This document shows, one piece after another, positions 1 to 8,134 of a stretch of 64,000 bases of DNA. A program made the translations under genes and the position numbers. The number at the start of each line of letters is the position of its first letter. The stretch's first letter is position 1. The notes under the pieces were generated by a model, which was not told the DNA's origin, ran no database searches, and worked only from the letters and a program-made list of their open reading frames with translations. Origin of the DNA: Undibacterium cyanobacteriorum (lineage in GTDB: Bacteria; Pseudomonadota; Gammaproteobacteria; Burkholderiales; Burkholderiaceae_D); assembly GCF_031326225.1 (NCBI RefSeq), contig NZ_CP133720.1, forward strand, positions 4,092,001-4,156,000, written 5' to 3'.

Positions 1-354
1 GCCGTTGACCAAGATCAAAGTCGAGACTTTGCCGAGACCACGCATACTCGCGCCTGACGAACCGGTTGCGAAGCTACCAGAGCTAGAACTTGCTGAGTTG
101 ATCGCTGTATTGACGGAGACGGAGTCCGTAATCACGCCCAATGCTGTGTTTGCACCTGTACGTTCGATATCCGCACGGGTCAACACTTGAACCGAAGCGG
201 CTGTTTCAAAGTCACTACGCTTGATGCTCGAACCGGTCACTTCTACGCGTTGAACTTTGGGTTGTGTTTCTTGAGCGTAGCTTGGCATTGCGATGAATGC
301 TGACGACACCACACCCACAGCCAACATGGACTGAGTAATTTGCTTAAGTTTCAT
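1..354 (-). CDS. TonB-dependent receptor, N-terminal part (cut by window edge)
   Basis: This is the first 118 residues of an outer-membrane TonB-dependent receptor; the rest lies beyond position 1. The protein starts MKLKQITQSML, has a signal peptide with a likely cut after SYA (about residue 27), then the segment VQRVEVTGSSIKR typical of the region before the plug. The plug domain follows, with VQVLTRADIERTGA and MRGLGKVSTLILVNG. The ATG at 352-354 is preceded by an AGGAAA ribosome site. Such receptors import large or scarce substrates using TonB energy; the substrate cannot be read from this part. An inverted repeat at 441-460 lies about 90 bases upstream and may be its operator. Confidence 0.9.
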   Translation of the reverse strand, partial: MKLKQITQSMLAVGVVSSAFIAMPSYAQETQPKVQRVEVTGSSIKRSDFETAASVQVLTRADIERTGANTALGVITDSVSVNTAINSASSSSGSFATGSSGASMRGLGKVSTLILVNG

Positions 355-808
355 ATGATTTCCTGTGTACTATGTTGATCGGTGATGACACATAGCTGGT
401 TTTTTGTGATTTGCCCAAGGGCGCAACTACTGACCATAACAACTGGTATTAGTTCCAGTTTTTGATCAGCCCGCGATCTTACTTGAATGCAATTAAAAGG
501 AAAATGTCAAAAAGCAACGAATTTGAAGAAAGTTTGGCATTTTTAAACAAATTATTTGTTTTTATGAAAACAAAATTGAAACTAAAAATATTATTTTGAG
601 AAGCTAAATTACCATCTAACTATCCCTTACTTATTCAATCTAAGGAACGGATGAAACCGCTGAGAATTGGTATTATCGATTCAAGCCCACCAAGCCTAAG
701 CATGCAATCGTTTCCTCGCGGCGAGCCTCGCGCCTTCATAAGGAAACAGGGGAGGCTCATATCAGCGAGTCACTTGTTCAAGATTCTCCCGTTGACCCGC
801 AATTGCCC
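355..808. other. Intergenic region upstream of the TonB receptor
   Basis: This 454-base gap holds no convincing gene on either strand. It contains the inverted repeat at 441-460 and a strongly AT-rich block at about 485-640 that probably carries promoter sequence for the receptor. Near 713-760 there is a GC-rich stretch with small inverted repeats (CCTCGCGGCGAG) that I could not assign. Confidence 0.5.
441..460. promoter_or_regulatory. Candidate operator, inverted repeat AACTGG-N8-CCAGTT
   Basis: A perfect 6-base inverted repeat with an 8-base spacer lies about 90 bases upstream of the TonB receptor start. Its symmetry and ACTGGT-like half sites resemble binding sites of GntR- or LacI-type sugar regulators that often control TonB receptors. 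The assignment to any regulator is inference; no regulator gene is visible in the window. Confidence 0.4.
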
Positions 809-1258
809 CTAAGAGAGTGCAATGATCTGGTTCAAGTGGCGGCACAAGACTTCAGGTTCCGCGGAGCCAAGACGAAATTGACTGCCATCTTTCTTCGTAA
901 TTCGCACGGCACCACGACCCGCTGCGTTGTACAGCATGCCCTCACGGGTAAAGCGAATCCCCTTCCCTTCATACCACTGCGTTTCACACACCTCAACTGA
1001 GGCGATTTCCGCGACGGCTAGACGCCAACGAGGCCACCCCAAGAGCCCAAAGCTCCAAAACAAAGTTTGTGAATCGATCCGAATACTTAAAAACCCGAAG
1101 ACCGAAAGCACCAAGACGTTCACAAAAAGCAATACCAAAACGGCGCGAGGCAAGAGCGCAAGATTTTGTCCGCGCATATCGAAAAAAAGCATTCCTAACG
1201 TAAAAAGTGGCAAAAAGCACCACAACAAAACCAGCCATTGTCGACTTTGATATCTCAT
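809..1258 (-). CDS. Small membrane protein with PH-like cytoplasmic part
   Basis: This 149-residue protein has two closely spaced membrane helices at about residues 8-25 and 37-57. A soluble tail follows that looks like a small PH-type beta domain: a segment reading LFWSFGLLGWPRWRLAVAEIASVEV, then strands ending in AVRITKKDGSQFRLGS. This layout is common in uncharacterised bacterial PH-domain membrane proteins. It is transcribed away from the MATE gene. No function can be assigned. Confidence 0.65.
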   Translation of the reverse strand: MRYQSRQWLVLLWCFLPLFTLGMLFFDMRGQNLALLPRAVLVLLFVNVLVLSVFGFLSIRIDSQTLFWSFGLLGWPRWRLAVAEIASVEVCETQWYEGKGIRFTREGMLYNAAGRGAVRITKKDGSQFRLGSAEPEVLCRHLNQIIALS

Positions 1259-1477
1259 AGAAATGAATCCGCTTGCAAATAGAATGGAACAAGTTACGAT
1301 GCGTTCAGGTACAGATAGTTTGGGTCTGCCATCATGCGATTGGTTGCGCAGCCTATGTGTTCGCAGAATTCAAGTCAAGCGCTTTTACGTTGAAACGAAG
1401 CTCACTTACAACCAATGCAATCATCAGTTCAGGTAAGATTCGCCGCTGTTATTGAAGATCTCCATAATTAACCCGCA

Positions 1478-2869
1478 ATGAAATCGAAAATCCGTAGCGA
1501 AATTGCAAAACTTTGGCAAATTGCTTGGCCTGTATTGATTGGTCAACTTGCTACGGTCGGCATGGCCGTCTCGGATGTGGCAATGACGGGTCATCTGAGT
1601 GCAGAAGACTTAGCTGCGGTCGCTTTGGGCGCCTCACTTTGGTCGATTATTCTGGTGACGGTGATGGGTATCATGATCGCGATCAATGCGGTCGTTGCAC
1701 ATGAAGTAGGCGCCTCCGCGTTTGATAAGATTCCCCACATCATGCGTCAATCCATGTGGATGGCGTTCGGGGTCGGCATGCTTGCTTGCCTCTTGCTCAA
1801 CGCATCGACCTTCGTGTTCGACTATTTGCAGCTCGAACCCGAGGTCCACAAAAAAGCGAGTGAATTTGTACATGTGATCAGCATAGGCATGCCTGCTTTC
1901 GCGATGTATCGTGCCCTATATAGCTACACCACTAGTTTGAACGAGACTAAACCGGTCATGGTGATCGCCATCATCGGCCTGATTTTCAATATCGTCGTGA
2001 ACTGGCTACTGATTTACGGTCAGTTTGGTTTGCCACAATTAGGATCGACCGGCTGCGCAGTAGCGACTGGGCTGGGTATGTGGCTGATGCTGTTCTGCAT
2101 GCTGTGGTGGACGCATCGCGCCCCTGTCTATCACGCGACCTTCCCTTTCACTCATCGCGAAGGACCAAAGTGGTCAGAAATCCGCAGCATGTTAAAGATT
2201 GGTCTGCCTATCGGCGTCACTTATTTTGCTGAAGTCTCAGCCTTTTGTGCCGTGGGTCTGCTGGTCGCCAAATTCGGTACGGTTGCCATCTCAGCCAATC
2301 AGATTGCCCTCAATTTTTCGTCGCTGATTTTCATGGTGCCGATGAGCTTAGGGATTGCACTAACTACCCGAGTCGGTCAAACACTTGGTGAAGGCGATGT
2401 TGTACATGCACGCTTCGTTTCATGGGTGGGAGTCGGCGTTGGCTTGGTGTTCGCGGTCTTTTCAGCGACCTTTATGACCTTGCTTCGCTATCAAGTTGCG
2501 GCAGCCTATACCTCAGATCCGGCAGTGCAAGAAGTGGCTGCCAACCTGTTGCTGTTGGCCGCCATCTTCCAGCTTTCTGATGCTGCCCAAGTGACTCTGG
2601 CTTGCGCGCTGCGCGGTTACAAAGTCACACGCATCCCGATGTTGATCCATATTTTGGCTTTTTACGGCGTTGCACTGCCAGTCGGTTGCGCACTCGGTTT
2701 GGCCCCAGATTGGATGCCATGGCACCCAACCAAGCCGATGGAAGCCACGGGGTTCTGGATCGGATTGGTACTAGGACTCACCGTTGCAGCCTTCTTCCTC
2801 AGCATTTTCCTACATCGCCTTTCAAGTAGCCGCATTGCTTATCACTTTCAAGCCCAAACCAATGAATGA
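1478..2869 (+). CDS. MATE family multidrug efflux transporter
   Basis: The 463-residue protein has the length and roughly 12 hydrophobic segments of the multidrug and toxin extrusion family (NorM type). The N-terminus shows WQIAWPVLIGQLATVGMAVSD, close to the family's conserved helix 1, and the second half repeats the pattern with IGLPIGVTYFAEVSAF. MATE proteins sit in the inner membrane and export cationic drugs or metabolites in exchange for protons or sodium. The gene stands alone; a promoter for ychF lies directly after its stop. The substrate is unknown. Confidence 0.92.
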   Translation: MKSKIRSEIAKLWQIAWPVLIGQLATVGMAVSDVAMTGHLSAEDLAAVALGASLWSIILVTVMGIMIAINAVVAHEVGASAFDKIPHIMRQSMWMAFGVGMLACLLLNASTFVFDYLQLEPEVHKKASEFVHVISIGMPAFAMYRALYSYTTSLNETKPVMVIAIIGLIFNIVVNWLLIYGQFGLPQLGSTGCAVATGLGMWLMLFCMLWWTHRAPVYHATFPFTHREGPKWSEIRSMLKIGLPIGVTYFAEVSAFCAVGLLVAKFGTVAISANQIALNFSSLIFMVPMSLGIALTTRVGQTLGEGDVVHARFVSWVGVGVGLVFAVFSATFMTLLRYQVAAAYTSDPAVQEVAANLLLLAAIFQLSDAAQVTLACALRGYKVTRIPMLIHILAFYGVALPVGCALGLAPDWMPWHPTKPMEATGFWIGLVLGLTVAAFFLSIFLHRLSSSRIAYHFQAQTNE

Positions 2870-2877
2870 GTAAGGTT

Positions 2878-2905
2878 TTGGACAAAAAAGCGCTTAGTGT
2901 AAAAT
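2878..2905 (+). promoter_or_regulatory. Sigma-70 type promoter for ychF
   Basis: A TTGGAC box at 2878-2883 and a TAAAAT box at 2900-2905 are 16 bases apart and lie about 80 bases before the ychF start. The transcribed leader contains an 8-base hairpin (CATCTCAC at 2933-2940 with GTGAGATG at 2948-2955) just upstream of the start codon. It is a prediction from pattern alone. Confidence 0.55.
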
Positions 2906-2981
2906 AGCGGCTTCATTTTCCTATTCTCGACGCATCTCACCCAACTTGTGAGATGTGCCATTTTCTTAAGCAAAGTCAATC

Positions 2982-4073
2982 ATGAGTCTCAAATGCGGCA
3001 TCGTCGGCCTCCCAAACGTCGGCAAATCGACCCTTTTCAACGCGCTGACTAAAGCGGGTATCCCAGCAGAAAATTATCCTTTCTGTACCATCGAACCTAA
3101 TGTAGGGATCGTTGAAGTTCCGGATCCGCGTCTGAAACAATTGTCTGACATCGTCAAACCAGAGCGCATTCAAAATGCGATTGTGGAATTTGTCGATATC
3201 GCTGGTCTAGTCGCAGGCGCATCCAAAGGTGAAGGCTTAGGTAATCAATTCTTGGCGCACATTCGCGAGACCGATGCGATCGTCAATGTAGTGCGTTGCT
3301 TTGAAGACGATAACGTGATTCACGTTGCTGGCAAAGTGAGCCCACTCGACGATATCGAAGTCATCCAAACTGAACTATGCTTGGCTGACATGGGTTCCGT
3401 CGAAAAAGCCATTCATCGCGAAAACAAGAAAGCTCGTTCCGGCGATAAAGATGCACTCAAACTCGTCACTTTGCTCGAGAAAATCATGCCTGGCCTGAAT
3501 GACGCGACGCCTATCCGCGCCATGGGTTTAGACAAAGAAGAAATGGCCTTGATTAAGCCTATGTGCTTGATCACAGCAAAGCCTGCCATGTACGTCGCCA
3601 ACGTGTCGGAAAGCGGCTTTACGAACAATCCTTTGCTCGACCAATTAACAGCTTACGCAGCGAAACAGAACGCACCTATCGTGGCCATTTGCGCTGCGAT
3701 TGAATCTGAAATCGCTGACCTCGAAGATGATGACAAAGCAGCTTTCTTGGCCGACATGGGTATGGAAGAACCTGGCCTCGATCGTTTGATCCGCGCCGCC
3801 TTCAAACTGTTGGGCTTGCAAACTTATTTCACAGCGGGCGTCAAAGAAGTGCGCGCTTGGACGATTCACATTGGCGACACCGCACCGCAAGCTGCAGGTG
3901 TGATTCACACGGATTTCGAGCGTGGCTTCATTCGCGCCCAAACGATTGCGTTTGAAGATTACATCGCTCACAAAGGCGAAGTTGGCGCCAAAGAAGCCGG
4001 CAAAATGCGCGCTGAAGGCAAAGAATACATCGTTAAAGATGGCGACGTTCTGAACTTCTTGTTTAACGTCTAA
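2982..4073 (+). CDS. ychF: Redox-regulated ATPase YchF (OLA1 family)
   Basis: This 363-residue protein is the universal Obg-family P-loop ATPase YchF, a translation- and stress-linked factor that binds ribosomes and prefers ATP to GTP. The P-loop GLPNVGKSTLFNAL is near residue 9, the DIAGLVAGASKGEGLG switch region near residues 72-88, and the unusual NVSE in place of the GTP-specific NKxD is near residue 207. The C-terminal TGS domain ends in EYIVKDGDVLNFLFNV as in other members. The length matches the family. The start is fixed by MSLKCGIVGLPNVGKST. Confidence 0.97.
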   Translation: MSLKCGIVGLPNVGKSTLFNALTKAGIPAENYPFCTIEPNVGIVEVPDPRLKQLSDIVKPERIQNAIVEFVDIAGLVAGASKGEGLGNQFLAHIRETDAIVNVVRCFEDDNVIHVAGKVSPLDDIEVIQTELCLADMGSVEKAIHRENKKARSGDKDALKLVTLLEKIMPGLNDATPIRAMGLDKEEMALIKPMCLITAKPAMYVANVSESGFTNNPLLDQLTAYAAKQNAPIVAICAAIESEIADLEDDDKAAFLADMGMEEPGLDRLIRAAFKLLGLQTYFTAGVKEVRAWTIHIGDTAPQAAGVIHTDFERGFIRAQTIAFEDYIAHKGEVGAKEAGKMRAEGKEYIVKDGDVLNFLFNV

Positions 4074-4085
4074 TCTGCCTCTCCT

Positions 4086-4114
4086 GAGTCAGGCCGCGCG
4101 CAAAGGTCTGACTC
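4086..4114 (+). terminator. Hairpin after ychF, possible terminator
   Basis: A 10-base stem (GAGTCAGGCC with GGTCTGACTC, one G-T pair) closes a 9-base loop 12 bases after the ychF stop. There is no T tract after it, so intrinsic termination is uncertain. Confidence 0.45.
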
Positions 4115-4175
4115 ATCTCTACAGGGTGATGCGGCTAGTAATTCCACAGCCGCCTCACCACAAACTCCTCCCTCG

Positions 4176-5006
4176 CTACTCCATCTGTTCGTCGAACTCG
4201 AGCTGAATCAAAGCATGGTCACTCCATGATTGATCAAACAGATAGACCACAAATCCCAAACGATCAGGCGTTAGGCGCAGGTTTTCCGTGCGCTTTTCGT
4301 TAATCAACATCGCGCTTTTGAGTGGCAGACGCTCATAAAAAGTCCAATTCAAACGCGGCGAGACACAGGCGTTACCGGAATTGACACCACGCAAACCCAG
4401 TTGACGTCGTAACTTATCCCAATCTTCCATGGCCGCGAAGACTTCACACGTCAAACGCAAATCTCCCAAGCGTCGATGATGCTCCGCCAAACCTTTGCTG
4501 CGAATCGCAAGCAAATTCCAACGCATACGGTTTTGTCTCTGGTTCAAAACGAGTTCGGCGTTTTCCTCAGCGGCTTGCTGATTCCTCGGCAGCGCGAACG
4601 ACCAATCTTCAGCGATAGGAATCGGCAACACGACATTTTCACCAACCAGTTTCAAATGAGTATCAGCCACTTCAAGCTCTTCACTTTGCGGGCGCAACAC
4701 AAAACGGAAGGACGTATCGGGAGCCATAGCGCGGTGAGATTCATAAGCATCAAGACCACGCAACAATACTCGATATGGTTTCCAGTCTTGATCGCGCATA
4801 CCGCTGATCTCGACTGACGCGACCTTAACGCGATGAGGCTTTTCGGCCGATGGCGTTTGCGCAATTGCCCCGATAGGAATTGCAAGAACAACCAAAAGGC
4901 CCAAGCGCAGATGATCAAGGCGCGCTGAACCAAGGAAAGAAAGGAATGGACTCAAGCGAGATGCGATCGACCTCACAAAACGTGTATTTTTTTTCATGCT
5001 TTTCAT
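4176..5006 (-). CDS. Uncharacterised exported protein
   Basis: I do not recognise a family. From the ATG at 5006 (or 4997) the protein is about 276 residues: a basic start MKSMKKNTRFVRS, a hydrophobic stretch LRLGLLVVLAIPIGAIAQ that can be a signal peptide, then a soluble part. The soluble part contains VKVASVEISGMRDQDWKPYRVLLRGLDAYE, which looks like a beta-rich domain, and a Gln/Asn-rich middle. A longer frame opens at 5090 but has no better ribosome site. It is divergent from the diguanylate cyclase gene. Periplasmic location is inferred only. Confidence 0.55.
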   Translation of the reverse strand: MKSMKKNTRFVRSIASRLSPFLSFLGSARLDHLRLGLLVVLAIPIGAIAQTPSAEKPHRVKVASVEISGMRDQDWKPYRVLLRGLDAYESHRAMAPDTSFRFVLRPQSEELEVADTHLKLVGENVVLPIPIAEDWSFALPRNQQAAEENAELVLNQRQNRMRWNLLAIRSKGLAEHHRRLGDLRLTCEVFAAMEDWDKLRRQLGLRGVNSGNACVSPRLNWTFYERLPLKSAMLINEKRTENLRLTPDRLGFVVYLFDQSWSDHALIQLEFDEQME

Positions 5007-5203
5007 TATAAGACCAAGTAGGAACAAGGTCATCAAGGACTTTTTATTCGCCACACTCTGTCGCATACTTCGAGCAAAGCACACCACCAAACGATATAGT
5101 TATGGCATTATCACTATGAATATAAAAGCGTGAGGGAAGTTCCGCAGTTTCGAAACAAAAAGGCTCAGCGCAAGATCAATTTTATTGAGCACTTCATTCG
5201 ACC

Positions 5204-6361
5204 ATGAAAGAGCTTATGGATAAGCATACGACACCCACCTCCTCATCTGCTGGACTGAGTCCCGGGATTGCCATGCAAAATGAGTTGCAATTGGTACGCG
5301 CTCAGCTGAATGACTTAATTAACGAAGCTCGACAGAATCAGGCTATTTTGCAGCGTCACCAAAGCCTTGATTTACAGTTGATCGGCTCACAGAGCTTTCG
5401 TGAATTGATTCGCCACATCTTCGTGACCTTGGCCGATATGTGCGAGCTCGATCAAGTCACGCTTTGCTTGCTCAATTCCCAGCACAACTTACAAGAAATG
5501 TTGGCCGATCTGAATATCGCCAGTGACGAATTTCCCTTCTTATTGTTTGCGCAAAATGAAATCGAATTGCGCCATGAAGACAAGCCGCTCCGAAAATCAA
5601 TTGTCGGTCCTTATGAAGCAAATGAACACCAAAAGTGGTTCGCGCCTTACGCCACGCCGCCGCAAAGTGTAGCGATTATTCCGCTGATACGACAAAGCAA
5701 ATTGTTGGGGTGCTTGAACCTCGGCAGCGACCAACTTGATCGCTTCGAGATCGACATGGGTACCGATTTTATCGAACGCCTCGGTTCCATTATTGCCATC
5801 TGCCTAGAGAACGTCATTAACAGTGAGCGCCTCACACAAATTGGCCTGACAGATGCACTCACCAATGTCAGCAATCGCCGCCATGTAGAACAACGCATAC
5901 TCGAGGAAATTGGACGAGCACGACGCCAACACTATGGCATCTCATGTATGTACCTCGATATCGATCACTTCAAAAAGATCAATGATATACACGGACACCA
6001 AGGTGGCGATGAAGTTCTGAAAGAAGCGGCGAAACGCATCAAAGCTGAACTGCGTCTGAGTGACACGATTGGTCGTTTCGGTGGTGAAGAGTTCGTAGTC
6101 TTATTGGTCAACACCAACCATGAGGATGCGATCCATGTCGCCGAACGTATTCGCAAGAGCATTGCGAATCAGCCTTTCTTATTAAGCATGACAGGTTTAT
6201 GCGATGTGACGATTTCGATTGGCATTGCCACACTCTCGGACGATCACAATCTAGGCGAAATAGAATCGGCTGCGAAAGCACTGCTGCAGAGGGCCGATGC
6301 CGCTTTGTACGAAGCCAAAGAAAAAGGGCGCAATCGTGTGATCGATTCGCCCGAAGATTAA
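5204..6361 (+). CDS. Diguanylate cyclase with DUF484/GAF-like sensor
   Basis: This 385-residue soluble protein should make cyclic di-GMP from two GTP. Residues 25-60 form a helical start, residues 60-205 a GAF-like domain of the DUF484 type (DQVTLCLLNSQHNLQEML, SVAIIPLIRQSKLLGCLNLGS), and residues 215-380 a GGDEF domain. The active-site motif is GGEEF at about 292-296, with the preceding RLSD five residues upstream matching an RxxD inhibitory site, so product feedback is likely. Substrate-binding residues in YLDIDHFKKINDIHGHQGGDEVL are intact. The ligand of the sensor is unknown. Confidence 0.9.
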   Translation: MKELMDKHTTPTSSSAGLSPGIAMQNELQLVRAQLNDLINEARQNQAILQRHQSLDLQLIGSQSFRELIRHIFVTLADMCELDQVTLCLLNSQHNLQEMLADLNIASDEFPFLLFAQNEIELRHEDKPLRKSIVGPYEANEHQKWFAPYATPPQSVAIIPLIRQSKLLGCLNLGSDQLDRFEIDMGTDFIERLGSIIAICLENVINSERLTQIGLTDALTNVSNRRHVEQRILEEIGRARRQHYGISCMYLDIDHFKKINDIHGHQGGDEVLKEAAKRIKAELRLSDTIGRFGGEEFVVLLVNTNHEDAIHVAERIRKSIANQPFLLSMTGLCDVTISIGIATLSDDHNLGEIESAAKALLQRADAALYEAKEKGRNRVIDSPED

Positions 6362-6466
6362 GGTCTGCAGTAATATGAATCAAAACCTCAACAAGCCAGC
6401 ACGGCGGTTTTGACGGCATAGGAAATCTGGAATGCCGCGTGATTCTCATTAAACGTAGAAGACGAC

Positions 6467-6721
6467 TTATTTCGCGTCGGCCTGCAAACGCAAATACTTG
6501 TCCATCAATTGCTCTTTGCTTTCACGCCAAGCGGGATTGAATGGAATGCAATTCACTGGGCATACTTGCTTGCACTGCGGCTCTTCATAATGCCCGACAC
6601 ACTCGGTGCATTTGTCCGGATCAATTTCGTAAATTTCCGGCCCCATCGAAATCGCTTCGTTAGGGCATTCTGGTTCACATACATCACAATTGATGCAGTC
6701 ATCGGTGATCATTAAAGCCAT
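6467..6721 (-). CDS. YfhL-type 4Fe-4S dicluster ferredoxin
   Basis: This 84-residue protein carries two cysteine clusters, CINCDVCEPECP near residues 11-22 and CTECVGHYEEPQCKQVCPVNC near 38-58. The stretched second cluster with insert VGHYEEPQC is characteristic of the YfhL/Allochromatium-type ferredoxins that hold two 4Fe-4S centres of very low potential. It acts as a small cytoplasmic electron carrier; its partner is not known. The gene lies directly downstream of coaD, 25 bases from it, an order common in betaproteobacteria. Confidence 0.93.
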   Translation of the reverse strand: MALMITDDCINCDVCEPECPNEAISMGPEIYEIDPDKCTECVGHYEEPQCKQVCPVNCIPFNPAWRESKEQLMDKYLRLQADAK

Positions 6722-6746
6722 TTTGCTACGCTCTACTTTTTACGTT

Positions 6747-7235
6747 TTACTTTTGTTGCTCTGCAATTTTCTTCTTCAGCCATGCGTCGACTGATGGGAA
6801 TACGAACTTCGAAACATCACCACCAAATTGGGCGATCTCACGGACTATCGTTCCAGAGATGAATTGGTACTGATCAGACGGTGTTAAAAACATCGTCTCG
6901 ACATCCGGCAACAGATAACGATTCATGCCGGCCATTTGAAATTCATATTCAAAATCGGAGACCGCACGCAAACCACGCACAATGACACGTGCATCATGCT
7001 TACGTACAAAGTCTTTCAATAAGCCTGAGAAACTTTCGACCTTCACATTCGGGTAGTGTCCCAACACTTCATTGGCGATCGTCAAACGCTCTTCGACAGT
7101 GAAAAAAGGGCGTTTATTCTTACTATCGGCAACGCCTACTATCAAGGTATCGAACAAGCCCGAAGCGCGTCGAACCAAATCTTCATGGCCACGCGTCAAT
7201 GGATCAAAGGTACCTGGATATACAGCAGTAACCAT
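6747..7235 (-). CDS. coaD: Pantetheine-phosphate adenylyltransferase
   Basis: CoaD transfers AMP from ATP to 4'-phosphopantetheine, the fourth step of coenzyme A synthesis. The 162-residue length is typical. The nucleotidyltransferase motif YPGTFDPLTRGHEDLV is at residues 5-20, with the T/HxGH signature as TRGH. The second motif, FISGTIVREIAQFGGDVSKFVFPSV, lies near the C-terminus. A strong GGGGGAG ribosome site precedes the ATG. The gene follows rsmD on the same strand, a neighbourhood shared by many bacteria. Confidence 0.97.
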   Translation of the reverse strand: MVTAVYPGTFDPLTRGHEDLVRRASGLFDTLIVGVADSKNKRPFFTVEERLTIANEVLGHYPNVKVESFSGLLKDFVRKHDARVIVRGLRAVSDFEYEFQMAGMNRYLLPDVETMFLTPSDQYQFISGTIVREIAQFGGDVSKFVFPSVDAWLKKKIAEQQK

Positions 7236-7324
7236 GTTTACTCCCCCGAGTGAGATGCTAAAACTGGACCCTTCGCTTGAAAAAAGAAGCCCAAATTTTT
7301 AATACTTTTTCTAAGAATCCGCGA

Positions 7325-7999
7325 TTATCCCAGATTTCCTGAGGAATTTCCGAGATCTTTGTTGCATTGCAATAATTGAAAGTGAACCATACCCGCTTTG
7401 TCTTTGCGCACAATCTCCCAAGGCGCAGTGCTTGGTTCGGTGGCGAGCGCTTCAAAAGCTTGCTCACCTTCAACGTAGACTAAGCCATTCGGACGCAGGA
7501 GATCAACACAAATTGGCAAGATTTTCTCTAGAAAACCACGATGAAATGGAGGGTCGAGAAAAATCACATCAAAGCTTTGCCGCTGGCGTCGCAGCGTTTC
7601 AGCAAAAGCAAAGGCATCGGCGCGATGTAATTGCACATTGCTCGCCTGCAATTTCTGTCTGACCATTTCAAGCTGCTTAAACGCGGGTGCAAAATTTTCG
7701 ACCATCAGCATCTCTCCGATACCGCGACTGGCCGCCTCATATCCAAGCCCACCACTGCCAGCAAACAAGTCAAGGCCACGCCTACTTTCCCATTGTCCAT
7801 CGAATAAATGGTGCACCCAGTTGAAAACGGTCTCGCGCACGCGATCGGGAGTTGGGCGCAAACCCTCACCATCGACCACATTCAGAGGCGTACGTTTCCA
7901 TTGCCCACCGATGATACGGATCTGCCGCGGGGTTTTGCTCAAGTTCGATTTCTTCGGGGTTTGTGGGCGATTTGTCGTCACTTTCATGCTCGCTTTCAT
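7325..7999 (-). CDS. rsmD: 16S rRNA (guanine(966)-N(2))-methyltransferase
   Basis: RsmD methylates G966 of 16S rRNA in the assembled 30S subunit. The protein has the typical RIIGGQWKRTPLNVVDGEGLRPTPDRVRETVFNWV region split over residues 28-62, the SAM-binding motif GLDLFAGSGGLGYEAASRG, and the N-methyltransferase catalytic motif LDPPF. The start may be the ATG at 7999 or the one at 7987 (MKVTTNRP); no ribosome site decides it. The gene is divergent from ftsY across a short region with a perfect palindrome at 8031-8048. Confidence 0.95.
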   Translation of the reverse strand: MKASMKVTTNRPQTPKKSNLSKTPRQIRIIGGQWKRTPLNVVDGEGLRPTPDRVRETVFNWVHHLFDGQWESRRGLDLFAGSGGLGYEAASRGIGEMLMVENFAPAFKQLEMVRQKLQASNVQLHRADAFAFAETLRRQRQSFDVIFLDPPFHRGFLEKILPICVDLLRPNGLVYVEGEQAFEALATEPSTAPWEIVRKDKAGMVHFQLLQCNKDLGNSSGNLG

Positions 8000-8030
8000 G
8001 CGAACTCGAAAATTCGCTGTCTTGCTCTGT

Positions 8031-8048
8031 TAGAATGGCAGCATTCTA
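8031..8048. promoter_or_regulatory. Palindrome TAGAATG-N4-CATTCTA in the rsmD/ftsY divergent region
   Basis: Two 7-base arms face each other across GCAG. Each arm contains TAGAAT, which is one base from the sigma-70 minus-10 consensus, on opposite strands. It may be a symmetric pair of minus-10 boxes for divergent transcription, or an operator. No good minus-35 box fixes either reading. Confidence 0.4.
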
Positions 8049-8134
8049 GCGGTTTTCCGGCCTGAGACGAAATTTGTACTTGCCACAACCGCCTTCCCAC
8101 GATCTCTTAATTCTTTCCATGACGAGCAACGTCG

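Noticed and set aside
1273..1455. 60-residue plus-strand frame before the MATE gene
   Set aside because: No ribosome site, no recognisable domain, and the composition looks random.
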